29,350 bases of DNA from CAYPKG01 sp964411275 (GTDB lineage: Bacteria > Bacillota > Clostridia > Christensenellales > CAG-138): positions 1-29,350 of the forward strand of contig CAYPKG010000022.1 of assembly GCA_964411275.1 (NCBI GenBank), read 5' to 3'. This document shows, piece after piece, positions 22,417-29,350 of this stretch. The position numbers and the translations under genes were made by a program. Within the stretch, counting starts at the first letter, position 1; each line of letters starts with the position of its first letter. Under the pieces are notes generated by a model. That model did no database searches. It was not told the DNA's origin and saw only the letters and a list, made by a program, of their open reading frames with translations.

Positions 22417-22920
22417 CTATTGCGCTTCAATTTGCGAGATGATATAGGGCAGCACCTGGTCGCGCTCCAAATTGAGTACATAGGCGAACTCCTCATACAG
22501 GAGCCGCTCCGCATCCTGAAACGTCCGCTCGTCCGCGACGAGAAGCCGCTTTCCGCTTTCCTTGCGGCGCTGCTGCTGCACATACAGGGTTTTGATGAGC
22601 CGGATCAGCTCCTGACGGTCGCCGTCTTGGAGGATAATGCGAAAATGCTCCTTGCGGGCGTTGTCATCATCGATCCAAATGAGTTCCTCGTCCGGCATGG
22701 CTTTTAACAAGGCGTGAATTTCATCGGCGGAGAGTATTTTCCGCATTTTTCCGGTGAGTGCGTCGTTATCAACGGGGACGAATATGGTAAATTTTCCCTC
22801 AAACGCAGGGGTGAGCACATAGTAGTTGACATCCTTGCCATCGATGGTTTGGCGGGCGATTTCGCTGATGGTGCATACGCCGTGAGAACCGTAGATTACC
22901 GTGTCGTTGATCTGGAACAT
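22417..22920 (-). CDS. CarD-like transcription factor
   Basis: 167 aa. N-terminal Tudor-like RNA-polymerase-interaction domain (MFQINDTVIYGSHGVCTISEI, then YYVLTPAFEGKFTIFVPVDN) and a helical C-terminal domain. CarD/CdnL proteins bind the RNA polymerase beta subunit and stabilise open promoter complexes. AAAGGAAATG precedes ATG. The gene has an extended -10 promoter at 23016-23021 and a leader of about 90 bases with a terminator-like hairpin. Its 3' side has the conserved element and terminator, next to the broken feoB. Confidence 0.93.
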   Translation of the reverse strand: MFQINDTVIYGSHGVCTISEIARQTIDGKDVNYYVLTPAFEGKFTIFVPVDNDALTGKMRKILSADEIHALLKAMPDEELIWIDDDNARKEHFRIILQDGDRQELIRLIKTLYVQQQRRKESGKRLLVADERTFQDAERLLYEEFAYVLNLERDQVLPYIISQIEAQ

Positions 22921-22948
22921 ATTATCATTTCCTTTGTTCGAATTTCAT

Positions 22949-22989
22949 AAAAAAGGCGTAGCTTGCTGCAACAGTGCCCGCAATACGCC
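22949..22989 (-). terminator. Terminator-like attenuator in the carD leader
   Basis: In minus-strand RNA GGCGTATTGC pairs with GCAAgcTACGCC around a loop and is followed by six T, before the carD ribosome binding site and after the -10 at 23016-23021. It would stop transcription inside the leader unless the stem is prevented. Confidence 0.55.
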
Positions 22990-23015
22990 AAGCAAACCTC
23001 ACTTGTGTTCGTTCT

Positions 23016-23021
23016 ATTATA
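23016..23021 (-). promoter_or_regulatory. Extended -10 promoter of carD
   Basis: Minus-strand TGCTATAAT gives a perfect -10 with the TGn extension. No good -35 is visible. The start of transcription should fall near 23009. Confidence 0.6.
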
Positions 23022-23097
23022 GCACATTTTTTACCCAAATGTAAGTGAAAAAACGCTTTGGGCTTATTTTAGGAGGATGCCCCAAAAGGATGGAGGG

Positions 23098-23127
23098 TTT
23101 ACGTATCCGCGGGTTTTATGGTATATT
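23098..23127 (+). promoter_or_regulatory. Promoter of the endoQ-like gene
   Basis: TTTACG (23098-23103), an 18-base spacer and TATATT (23122-23127), with TGG extended -10. Transcription should begin near 23134, just before a long hairpin. Confidence 0.55.
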
Positions 23128-23137
23128 CTTTTTAGGA

Positions 23138-23192
23138 TAGCCTAAGCAATGTAATCCGAACCCGGTTTGCGGCGATTATATTGCTTAGGCTA
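23138..23192 (+). repeat. 19-bp inverted repeat forming the 5' end of the endoQ mRNA
   Basis: TAGCCTAAGCAATGTAATC (23138-23156) pairs with GATTATATTGCTTAGGCTA (23174-23192), 18 Watson-Crick pairs and one G-T, with a 17-base loop. It ends four bases before the AGGAGGG ribosome binding site (23197-23203). Confidence 0.75.
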
Positions 23193-23207
23193 GACCAGGA
23201 GGGCAAC

Positions 23208-24473
23208 ATGCAGATTGCTGATTTGCATATTCATTCCCGCTATGCCTATGCCACAAGCCGGGACAGCGTGCCTGAGGCAATCGCGGCGGCAGCCAAACGA
23301 AAAGGGATTGGCATCGTAGGAACAGGGGACTTCACCCATCCGCAGTGGCGTGAGACGCTTCGTGAAAGCCTTATGCCGGCGGAGGAAGGACTGTATGTTG
23401 CCAAATCCCATTCGGGGCTTACGCCGCGGTTTGTGGTCAGCGGGGAGGTCAGCTGTATCTACCGGCAGGCAGGGCGGGTGCGAAAAATACATTTACTCGT
23501 GTTGCTGCCCAGCCTTGATAGCGCGGACAAGCTGTGCAAACGGCTAGGAGCGATGGGAAACCTGAACGGGGACGGCAGGCCTATCCTTGGCATCAGCGCC
23601 AGGGACTTGACGGAAATTGTGCTGGACAGCTGCGAGACGGCCATTGTTATTCCGGCGCATATATGGACGCCGCATTTTTCGTTGCTGGGGGCAAAATCCG
23701 GCTTTGACAGCGTAGAGGAGTGCTTTCTCGACATGACAAAGCATATCCGCACGCTGGAAACGGGGCTTTCCGCCGACCCTGCCATGATCAGGCGGCTGTC
23801 CATGCTGGACGGCTTCAGGCTCGTTTCCAACTCGGACGCCCATTCCCCTGGGAATTTGGGCAGGGAATGCAATATACTCCATATTGAAAGAAGCTATCCG
23901 GGGCTTTACCGGGCGCTGCAAGCGCCGGATAATCCGGGGCTTGTGGGGACGATAGAATTCTTTCCCGAGGAGGGTAAGTATTTTTATGACGGGCACCGAA
24001 ACTGCGGCGTAATGCTCAGCCCAGAGGAAACAAGGGCGCTTCAGGGACGTTGCCCTGTTTGCAACCGGCCGGTGACCACAGGGGTGCTCAACCGCATCGA
24101 GTCCCTGAGCGACAGGCCCGCTGGGGCCGTGCCTGCCGATTCGCCAACATTTGAGCGGCTTGTACCCCTTCGGGAGGTCATCGGCGCGTGCGTGGGTGTT
24201 CTAGGGACAGGAAAACGGGTGGAGCGGGTTTATGAGCGGCTGCTGAATGATTTGGGGCCGGAATTATATATCCTGCGGGAGGCGGCGCTTTCGGACATCG
24301 CATGGGCCGCGGGGCCTGTGCTGGAAGAGGCGGTAAATAGGCTTCGCAGGGGCAGGATTGAAATTACGCCCGGGTTTGATGGCGAATACGGAAAGATCGG
24401 CCTGTTCACGGCTGACGAGATCAGGGTAAACCGGCAAAAATGGAACGATGTGTTCCGTGATAAAAATAAATAA
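23208..24473 (+). CDS. EndoQ-like PHP-domain endonuclease
   Basis: 421 aa. The N-terminal PHP domain carries metal ligands in ADLHIHSRYAYATS (H7, H9), GTGDFTHPQW (D41, H44), SGEVSC, IPAHIWTPHFS and SNSDAHSPGNLGRE. GRCPVCNRPVT around residue 285 looks like a zinc-binding knuckle. This layout matches endonuclease Q, which cuts DNA 5' of deaminated bases such as uracil and hypoxanthine. A less specific reading would be PHP-type phosphoesterase. ATG at 23208 has AGGAGGG; an upstream in-frame ATG at 23181 falls in the hairpin. It is a single gene. Confidence 0.85.
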   Translation: MQIADLHIHSRYAYATSRDSVPEAIAAAAKRKGIGIVGTGDFTHPQWRETLRESLMPAEEGLYVAKSHSGLTPRFVVSGEVSCIYRQAGRVRKIHLLVLLPSLDSADKLCKRLGAMGNLNGDGRPILGISARDLTEIVLDSCETAIVIPAHIWTPHFSLLGAKSGFDSVEECFLDMTKHIRTLETGLSADPAMIRRLSMLDGFRLVSNSDAHSPGNLGRECNILHIERSYPGLYRALQAPDNPGLVGTIEFFPEEGKYFYDGHRNCGVMLSPEETRALQGRCPVCNRPVTTGVLNRIESLSDRPAGAVPADSPTFERLVPLREVIGACVGVLGTGKRVERVYERLLNDLGPELYILREAALSDIAWAAGPVLEEAVNRLRRGRIEITPGFDGEYGKIGLFTADEIRVNRQKWNDVFRDKNK

Positions 24474-24551
24474 AAGAATTGTATTGTAATGAAAGCGAAA
24501 AAACAGGGAATAAACAGTATAAAACCTTTGGAATATGCACGGGAGGTAAAC

Positions 24552-25628
24552 TTGAAACGGAGTATAAGCATCCTATTCACCATACTCATGATATTGGCGG
24601 TATCCGGCTGCGCCGGGGAACCTGCAACGAAGGCGGACGTCAATCCGGACGCGCTGGCATCCGCCCTGCCCTCGCCGGGAAAAGAGCCCGAGCCGACGCC
24701 TGAAGAGCCTGATATGGAGTTTGAGGCCACGCCCATCCCAACGCCCAGCCCCAGCCCTACCCCGGATCCCACGCCTGAGATCGCCGTGGAGACAATGGAG
24801 GAGCAGGCGGGGTACATCATCGGCAGCAAGGTGAATTTGCGCGCAGGGCCAGATACCGGGTTTGAGCGTGTGGACAGCCTCAAAAGAAGCACCACCATCA
24901 CCATACTTGGAAAGAGCGGGGACTGGTACCACATACGGTATGGGGACACAGAGGGATTTGTCAGCAGCGAGTTTATAGGCTTTGGTGCGGTACCCACCCC
25001 GGAGCCGACGCCCCGGCCCTTTACCGTGGAAAAAATGTCCAGCAAAACAGCCTTTGTTTCCGCTTCCAGCGCGAACTTCAGGAAAGGCCCAGGCACGGAC
25101 TTTTCCGTTATCGCGGAATGCGAACGATATGACAAGGTTACGGTTACCGGCTTAAGCGATAACTGGTATCGCGTGAAGCGGGATGGAAAAACCGGATATA
25201 TCATGCAAAAATATGTAAAAATTGGGATTTCACCAAACACCGTGGAGTCCGCAGGGAAATTCAACGCGGCTGACGTGCTGCTGGCGGCGCAGATTGCGTA
25301 TCTGGAAAGTGATAGGGGCGATTCAAAAGGATATCAGGCCGTGGCCAGCGTCATATTAAACAGGGTCAAAAGCAGCAAGTATCCAAGCACGGTAGAGCGG
25401 GTGGTGTTTCAGGGGAATGGCTCGCAGTTTAGCCCTGCCGACGATGAAGAGCGTTTGCGTCTGACAAAACCGTCCTCCACCTGCGTCAAGGCGGTGCGGG
25501 AGGTGTTCGCAAACGGCTCCATCCTGCCTGCAGAGGTGATGTATTTCAGAATAGCGAAGAAGGGAACCGATTGGGCCTCGTCCCGGACGTATTATGAGAC
25601 GTTTGGCGGAAATTGTTATTTCTTCTGA
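24552..25628 (+). CDS. SH3-domain lipoprotein with SleB-type cell-wall hydrolase domain
   Basis: 358 aa from a TTG start. The signal peptide KRSISILFTILMILAVSGC ends in a lipobox. A Pro/Thr/Glu linker follows (PTPSPSPTPDPTPE), then two bacterial SH3 domains (KVNLRAGPDTGFERVDSL, and SANFRKGPGTDFSVI) that bind peptidoglycan. The C-terminal SleB/CwlJ-type Hydrolase_2 domain has AQIAYLESDRGDSKGYQAVA, SVILNRVKSSKYPSTVERVV and FSPADD. It probably trims peptidoglycan at the cell surface or during germination. GGGAGGT lies 5 bases before the TTG at 24552; the ATG at 24489 has no site and would hide the signal peptide. Confidence 0.88.
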   Translation: MKRSISILFTILMILAVSGCAGEPATKADVNPDALASALPSPGKEPEPTPEEPDMEFEATPIPTPSPSPTPDPTPEIAVETMEEQAGYIIGSKVNLRAGPDTGFERVDSLKRSTTITILGKSGDWYHIRYGDTEGFVSSEFIGFGAVPTPEPTPRPFTVEKMSSKTAFVSASSANFRKGPGTDFSVIAECERYDKVTVTGLSDNWYRVKRDGKTGYIMQKYVKIGISPNTVESAGKFNAADVLLAAQIAYLESDRGDSKGYQAVASVILNRVKSSKYPSTVERVVFQGNGSQFSPADDEERLRLTKPSSTCVKAVREVFANGSILPAEVMYFRIAKKGTDWASSRTYYETFGGNCYFF

Positions 25629-25647
25629 GTGAAATTTTGCCCCGCCC

Positions 25648-26280
25648 CTATTTCATGTCGATATAGTTGTACAGGGTGTATTTGGAAATCCCGAAGTATT
25701 TGCAGACTTTTTCCGAGGATTTGGTGATGAGGAATGCCCCGGCGTCGTTTAGGAACTGGATTGCCCTCACCTTATCCTCCTTTGTCATAAGAGCCACAGG
25801 CTTGCCCGTAAGTTCCACAGACTGCTCGATCAACTCGTCCAACAGGCCGCTGACGTTTTGCGAGATGCGCTCCGGCTTATTGCTACTGTCCGCAGTGGTG
25901 ACCAGCTCCCTAATGGTGTTTTCCGCCATGATGAGGGCTGTGATATCGTAATTGATGGAAAAGACCCCTGTGATTTTGTCGCCGTCCCCGTCCCGGATAA
26001 ACATGGTGCTGGAGCGCAAAATCCGCCCGTCGCCGGTACGGGTTAAATACGAAAGCTGATCCCGCAGGGATTTCCTGTCGGAATTGAGGGCTTGCAACAC
26101 GATATGGGAGGGGCCGTCCCCCAGCTGCCGGGAGGTGATGTGCCCATTTTCGATTGCCGCGATGGTATGCGCGGGGTCGGCGCCTGTGAGCTCGTGAACC
26201 ACGACCTCGCAATTGGAGCCAAATTGGGCGGAAATTCCCCTGGCCAGCTGCTTAAGCAGCGACAGCGTATACTCTTTCAT
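25648..26280 (-). CDS. DauR-like PAS/helix-turn-helix regulator
   Basis: 210 aa. The N-terminal YheO-like PAS domain covers about residues 5-115 (FGSNCEVVVHELTG, then SHIVLQALN, then TMFIRDGDGDKITGVFSINYDIT). The C-terminal helix-turn-helix is KVCKYFGISKYTLYNYID. DauR-type proteins control catabolism of amino acids such as D-arginine, and similar ones sit next to ygeX/ygeY/ygeW clusters. It is divergent from the ygeX remnant, so it likely controls that operon. The ribosome binding site is weak. Confidence 0.88.
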   Translation of the reverse strand: MKEYTLSLLKQLARGISAQFGSNCEVVVHELTGADPAHTIAAIENGHITSRQLGDGPSHIVLQALNSDRKSLRDQLSYLTRTGDGRILRSSTMFIRDGDGDKITGVFSINYDITALIMAENTIRELVTTADSSNKPERISQNVSGLLDELIEQSVELTGKPVALMTKEDKVRAIQFLNDAGAFLITKSSEKVCKYFGISKYTLYNYIDMK

Positions 26281-26316
26281 GGCGTGCTACCATGCCTTTC
26301 GTTTTTCGTTCTTTTT

Positions 26317-26345
26317 AGTATACAGGACCAGGAAGGAAAAAACAA
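26317..26345 (-). promoter_or_regulatory. Promoter of the dauR-like gene
   Basis: Minus-strand TTGTTT (26345-26340), a 17-base spacer and TATACT (26322-26317), about 37 bases before the ATG. Confidence 0.6.
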
Positions 26346-26379
26346 ACAAATTTTTTTTTGAACTAACTAATAATTTGTT
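26344..26379. promoter_or_regulatory. Inverted repeat spanning both -35 regions (candidate DauR operator)
   Basis: AACAAATT (26344-26351) and AATTTGTT (26372-26379) are perfect inverted arms 20 bases apart. Each overlaps the -35 of one divergent promoter. Confidence 0.4.
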
Positions 26380-26406
26380 GACTTTCGTTTATGGGAATGA
26401 TACTAT
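26378..26406 (+). promoter_or_regulatory. Promoter of the ygeX-ygeY-ygeW operon
   Basis: TTGACT (26378-26383), a 17-base spacer and TACTAT (26401-26406), with TGA just before the -10. A ribosome binding site AAAGGAG (26437-26443) follows. Confidence 0.7.
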
Positions 26407-26453
26407 GAAGTTAAGGAAAATACATCACAAACATATAAAGGAGCGCCGCAAAA

Positions 26454-26583
26454 ATGGACTCGATTATCTTTCATTAGGCGGCTTTTTGTAAAAGACGAGA
26501 GCTTCCGCTTTGGCCTCGACGCCTTTAAGGTGCTTGGGGGAAGCTGCGGCGAGCTACCTAATATCAAAAATGCGTCTTTATAG
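26454..26583 (+). pseudogene. ygeX: ygeX (diaminopropionate ammonia-lyase) remnant
   Basis: A promoter, an AAAGGAG site and an ATG (26454) remain, but that frame stops after seven codons (MDSIIFH). In another frame, 26485-26544 encodes FVKDESFRFGLDAFKVLGGS, the PLP-lysine segment of YgeX-type diaminopropionate ammonia-lyase. The frame then runs into unrelated residues and stops at 26583. The normal protein is about 400 aa, so most of it is gone. It is in the normal place, between the DauR-like regulator and ygeY. The rest of the gap to ygeY (26584-26672) holds a short hairpin (TCCGGC/GCCGGA, 26587-26601) and no other gene. Confidence 0.72.
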
Positions 26584-26672
26584 AAATCCGGCGGAGCCGG
26601 AAGGAATTGCGGTGTAACCCTGAAAACGGGGTTTAGTAACATGATAAAATATTATACCAGGAGGACGGGAAC

Positions 26673-27983
26673 ATGGATTTTAACGCAATCAAGGTCGCGG
26701 CACAGGGGTATGAGAAGGATATGACGAAGTTCTTGCGGGAGCTGGTGGCAATTCCCGGCGAGAGCGCGTGTGAGGGCGGACACGTGAACCGGATCAAGGA
26801 GGAAATGGAGAAGCTGGGCTTTGATAAGGTGGAGATCGACCCCCAGGGAAATATACTGGGTTGGATGGGCAGCGGCAAGACCCTGATCGGGTATGACGCG
26901 CATATCGACAACGTAGGCATCGGCAACCTGGCCAACTGGAAATTTGACCCCTACGAAGGCTATGAGACGGACACGGAAATCGGCGGCCGGGGCACCTCCG
27001 ACCAGCTGGGCGGCATGGTATCCACCGTGTACGGCGCGAAGATCATGAAGGATCTGGGGCTGTTGAACGAAAAGTATCAGGTGGTCGTGGTGGGTTCCGT
27101 GCAGGAAGAGGATTGTGACGGCCTTTGCTGGCAGTATATTATCAATGAAGGCAACGTGCGTCCCGAATTCGTAGTTTCCACCGAGCCCACCGACGGCGGC
27201 ATTTATCGCGGCCACCGGGGGCGGATGGAAATCCGTGTGGACGTCAAGGGCGTTTCCTGCCACGGCAGCGCGCCGGAGCGGGGGGACAACGCCATCTATA
27301 AAATGGCGGACATTCTCCAGGACGTCCGCAGCCTCAACGAAAACGACGCGGAAGCAGGCACCGAGATCAAGGGCCTTGTCAAAATGCTGGACGCGGCTTT
27401 TAACCCCGAATGGAAGGAAGCACGGTTCCTGGGCCGGGGCACGGTGACGGTTTCCGAGATATTCTTTACGTCCCCCAGCCGCTGCGCGGTTGCGGACTCC
27501 TGTGCCATCAGCCTTGACAGGCGCATGACCGCAGGGGAGACATGGGAAAGCTGTCTGGACGAAATCCGCGCTCTGCCCGCCGTAAAGAAATACGGGTCGG
27601 ATGTGGTGGTGAGCATGTACCAGTACGAACGTCCCTCCTGGACGGGCTTGGTGTATCCCATCGAGTGCTATTTCCCCACATGGGTGATCCCCGAGGATCA
27701 CAAGGTCACTCGTGCGCTGGAGGCGGCCTACAAGGGCCTTTACGGCGATGAGCGCATCGGGCATGAGGAGCAGCTTGCAATGCGCCAGGCGCGGCCTTTG
27801 ATCGATAAGTGGACGTTCTCCACCAACGGCGTTACCATCATGGGCCGCAACGGCATCCCCTGCATCGGCTTTGGCCCCGGCGCGGAGGCCCAGGCCCACG
27901 CCCCCAATGAAAAGATCTGGAAGCAGGATTTGGTCACTTGCGCGGCGGTTTACGCGGCGCTGCCCGGCGAGTACACGAAATAA
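26673..27983 (+). CDS. ygeY: YgeY-family M20-type selenium-linked hydrolase
   Basis: 436 aa M20 metallopeptidase-fold enzyme. Metal ligands are visible in GYDAHIDNVGIGN (His and Asp), GRGTSDQLGGM (Asp), VQEEDCDG (Glu-Glu) and STEPTDGGIYRGHRG. FLRELVAIPGESACEG near residue 22 is typical of the family. YgeY lies with ygeX and ygeW in E. coli and many anaerobes and is linked to nitrogen/purine or selenium-associated catabolism, though its exact substrate is not settled. AGGAGG lies before ATG. The downstream gene is ygeW. Confidence 0.93.
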   Translation: MDFNAIKVAAQGYEKDMTKFLRELVAIPGESACEGGHVNRIKEEMEKLGFDKVEIDPQGNILGWMGSGKTLIGYDAHIDNVGIGNLANWKFDPYEGYETDTEIGGRGTSDQLGGMVSTVYGAKIMKDLGLLNEKYQVVVVGSVQEEDCDGLCWQYIINEGNVRPEFVVSTEPTDGGIYRGHRGRMEIRVDVKGVSCHGSAPERGDNAIYKMADILQDVRSLNENDAEAGTEIKGLVKMLDAAFNPEWKEARFLGRGTVTVSEIFFTSPSRCAVADSCAISLDRRMTAGETWESCLDEIRALPAVKKYGSDVVVSMYQYERPSWTGLVYPIECYFPTWVIPEDHKVTRALEAAYKGLYGDERIGHEEQLAMRQARPLIDKWTFSTNGVTIMGRNGIPCIGFGPGAEAQAHAPNEKIWKQDLVTCAAVYAALPGEYTK

Positions 27984-27996
27984 AAAAAGTATTTTT

Positions 27997-28029
27997 CAAT
28001 CCGCAGGAAACGATTTGACCTGCGGATTG
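27997..28029 (+). repeat. Perfect 11-bp stem-loop between ygeY and ygeW
   Basis: CAATCCGCAGG (27997-28007) pairs with CCTGCGGATTG (28019-28029) around 11 bases. No T-run follows, so it is more likely an mRNA processing or stability element than a terminator. Confidence 0.6.
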
Positions 28030-28060
28030 GTATGACAGATGAAACGGAGGTTTTTTGTAT

Positions 28061-29260
28061 ATGAGCAACGTCAAAAAGTACACCGATAGGCTGGATCAAC
28101 TGCAGTTTTCTGATATGTACAACGGCGATTTTTTCCTGACCTGGGAAAAGAGCCGGGAAGAGCTGGAAGCGGTATTCACCGTTGCCGACGCGTTGCGGCA
28201 TCTTCGTGAAAACAACATCAGCACGAAAATATTCGACAGCGGCCTTGGGGTAAGCCTGTTTCGCGATAACTCCACCCGCACCCGGTTCTCCTTTGCCTCC
28301 GCCTGCAATCTTCTGGGCCTTGAGGTACAGGACCTGGACGAGGGCAAGAGCCAGATCGCCCATGGCGAGACCGTGCGCGAAACGGCAAACATGATCTCCT
28401 TTATGGCGGACGTCATCGGCATCCGTGACGACATGTACATCGGCAAGGGCAACAAGTACATGCATGACGTGGTGGACGCTGTCACCGAGGGAAACAAGGC
28501 AGGGGTGCTGGAGCAGAAGCCCACGCTGGTCAACCTCCAGTGCGACATCGACCATCCCACCCAGGCCATGGCGGATATGCTGCACCTCATCCATGAGTTT
28601 GGCGGGGTGGAGAACCTCAAGGGCAAGAAGATTGCCATGACCTGGGCATATTCACCCAGCTATGGCAAGCCCCTGTCCGTCCCCCAGGGCGTCATCGGCC
28701 TGATGACCCGCATGGGCATGGACGTCACGCTGGCGTATCCGGAAGGGTACGAGGTGATGGAAGAGGTGGTGGACGTGGCGAAGGAGAACGCCAAGGAGTT
28801 TGGCGGCAAGTTCGAGATCACCAACTCCATGGCGGAAGCGTTCAAGGACGCTGACGTGGTTTATCCCAAGAGCTGGGCGCCTTTTAAGGCCATGGAAAAG
28901 CGCACGGAGCTGTATGGCAACGGGGATTTTGAGGGCATCAAGGCGCTGGAAAAAGAGCTATTGGCCCAGAACGCCCAATACAAGGACTGGGAATGCACCG
29001 AGGAAATGATGGCGCTTACCAAAGAGGGGAAGGCCTTGTACATGCACTGCCTGCCCGCGGACATCACCGGCGTCTCCTGCGAGGAGGGCGAGGTGGCGGC
29101 CAGCGTATTCGACCGGTATCGCGACCCGCTGTACAAGGAAGCGTCCTATAAGCCGTACATCATCGCGGCCATGATATTCCTGGCGAAGGTCAAGAACCCC
29201 CAGGAGGCGCTCAAGCAGCTGGAGGAAGCTCCCAAAGCCCGCTGGAACGCACAAGCGTAA
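28061..29260 (+). CDS. ygeW: YgeW-type (knotted) carbamoyltransferase
   Basis: 399 aa. Carbamoyl-phosphate-binding motif STRTRFSF lies near residue 70, HPTQAMADM near residue 167 and HCLPAD near residue 330, all as in aspartate/ornithine carbamoyltransferases. The sequence (KKYTDRLDQLQFSDMYNGDF, then KSQIAHGETVRETANMI) fits the YgeW group, which has a trefoil knot and a still unknown acceptor substrate. ATG at 28061 has GGAGG 10 bases upstream; a TTG two codons earlier is less likely. It presumably yields carbamoyl phosphate from a ureido compound made upstream. Confidence 0.94.
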   Translation: MSNVKKYTDRLDQLQFSDMYNGDFFLTWEKSREELEAVFTVADALRHLRENNISTKIFDSGLGVSLFRDNSTRTRFSFASACNLLGLEVQDLDEGKSQIAHGETVRETANMISFMADVIGIRDDMYIGKGNKYMHDVVDAVTEGNKAGVLEQKPTLVNLQCDIDHPTQAMADMLHLIHEFGGVENLKGKKIAMTWAYSPSYGKPLSVPQGVIGLMTRMGMDVTLAYPEGYEVMEEVVDVAKENAKEFGGKFEITNSMAEAFKDADVVYPKSWAPFKAMEKRTELYGNGDFEGIKALEKELLAQNAQYKDWECTEEMMALTKEGKALYMHCLPADITGVSCEEGEVAASVFDRYRDPLYKEASYKPYIIAAMIFLAKVKNPQEALKQLEEAPKARWNAQA

Positions 29261-29266
29261 TATTGA

Positions 29267-29283
29267 AAGTCTTTCCAAGACTT
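29267..29283 (+). repeat. Small hairpin after ygeW
   Basis: AAGTCTT (29267-29273), TCC, AAGACTT (29277-29283). No T-run, so transcription probably continues to the next gene. Confidence 0.4.
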
Positions 29284-29309
29284 ATCCCGCACCGCTAAGG
29301 AGACCAACT

Positions 29310-29342
29310 ATGAAAAGTCAAGAAAAAAATGAAAGCGGATGA
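29310..29342 (+). CDS. Possible 10-residue leader peptide (MKSQEKNESG)
   Basis: The frame has a TAAGGAG site and an ATG at 29310. Its TGA overlaps an ATG at 29339 (ATGA), so it could couple translation to the following gene. Too short to prove as a real gene. Confidence 0.3.
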   Translation: MKSQEKNESG

Positions 29343-29350
29343 CTGAAAAA
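29339..29350 (+). CDS. Start of a following gene (MTEK...), cut by the window end
   Basis: Only four codons are visible, overlapping the stop of the 10-codon frame. The function cannot be read. The position in the yge operon suggests a related catabolic gene. Confidence 0.25.

Noticed and set aside
22998..23011. LexA box upstream of carD
   Set aside because: CGAACACAAGTGAG matches only one half of CGAACNNNNGTTCG.
26652..27899. 415-codon open frame on the minus strand
   Set aside because: It is antisense to ygeY, has no recognisable family, and comes from the GC-rich codon pattern of ygeY.
1..29350. CRISPR array, tRNA, rRNA, transposase or phage genes
   Set aside because: I saw no spaced identical repeats, cloverleaf or rRNA-like sequence, and no transposase, integrase or phage protein among the frames.

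Overview
The window is a stretch of a fairly GC-rich, spore-forming, anaerobic Clostridia-type (Bacillota) genome. Sporulation genes (SpoIIP, a Spo0A C-terminal-domain protein, a SleB-type hydrolase), a butyrate-forming ptb-buk pair, a CarD-like regulator, an FeoAB system and a ygeY/ygeW nitrogen-catabolism cluster all point that way. AGGAGG ribosome binding sites are common. I cannot name the species; a gut-type Clostridia lineage is an inference.

Layout. 1-432 is the end of rplA, closed by a terminator instead of running into rplJ-rplL. 628-2293 holds an AraC/GyrI-like regulator and a small alpha/beta hydrolase. 2316-7279 (minus) is spoIIP, then a LysE-type exporter, sbcD and sbcC. 7498-9482 is ptb-buk, followed by a gene-free block of consecutive inverted repeats (9506-9771). 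9880-12717 carries an Lrp regulator, an orphan amino-acid-binding lipoprotein and a MocR regulator, which is divergent from an ECF S-component (12869-13375). After an AT-rich regulatory stretch with Spo0A-box-like repeats comes a free-standing Spo0A DNA-binding domain (13718-14050), then luxE-like and luxC-like genes, prmA, an rsmE remnant, mtaB and a HIT protein. 19552-22398 has a sortase, a DtxR-family regulator, feoA and a 3'-truncated feoB. 22417-25628 has carD (minus), an EndoQ-like PHP nuclease and an SH3/SleB lipoprotein. The end is a dauR-like regulator divergent from a decayed ygeX, ygeY and ygeW.

How the parts work together. Ptb and Buk turn butyryl-CoA into butyrate plus ATP. SbcCD and EndoQ are DNA repair nucleases. 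PrmA and MtaB are translation-modification enzymes. DtxR probably controls feoAB, DauR the yge genes, and MocR the vitamin transporter component.

The most striking observations are: (i) the orphan Spo0A_C protein beside a LuxE/LuxC acyl-reduction pair with no luciferase; (ii) a conserved element of about 46 nt lying between stop codon and terminator of two unrelated genes (lrp and carD); (iii) three decayed genes (feoB, ygeX, rsmE) whose neighbours are intact; and (iv) several strong inverted repeats in leaders (endoQ, carD, lysE) and in the 9.5-9.8 kb block.
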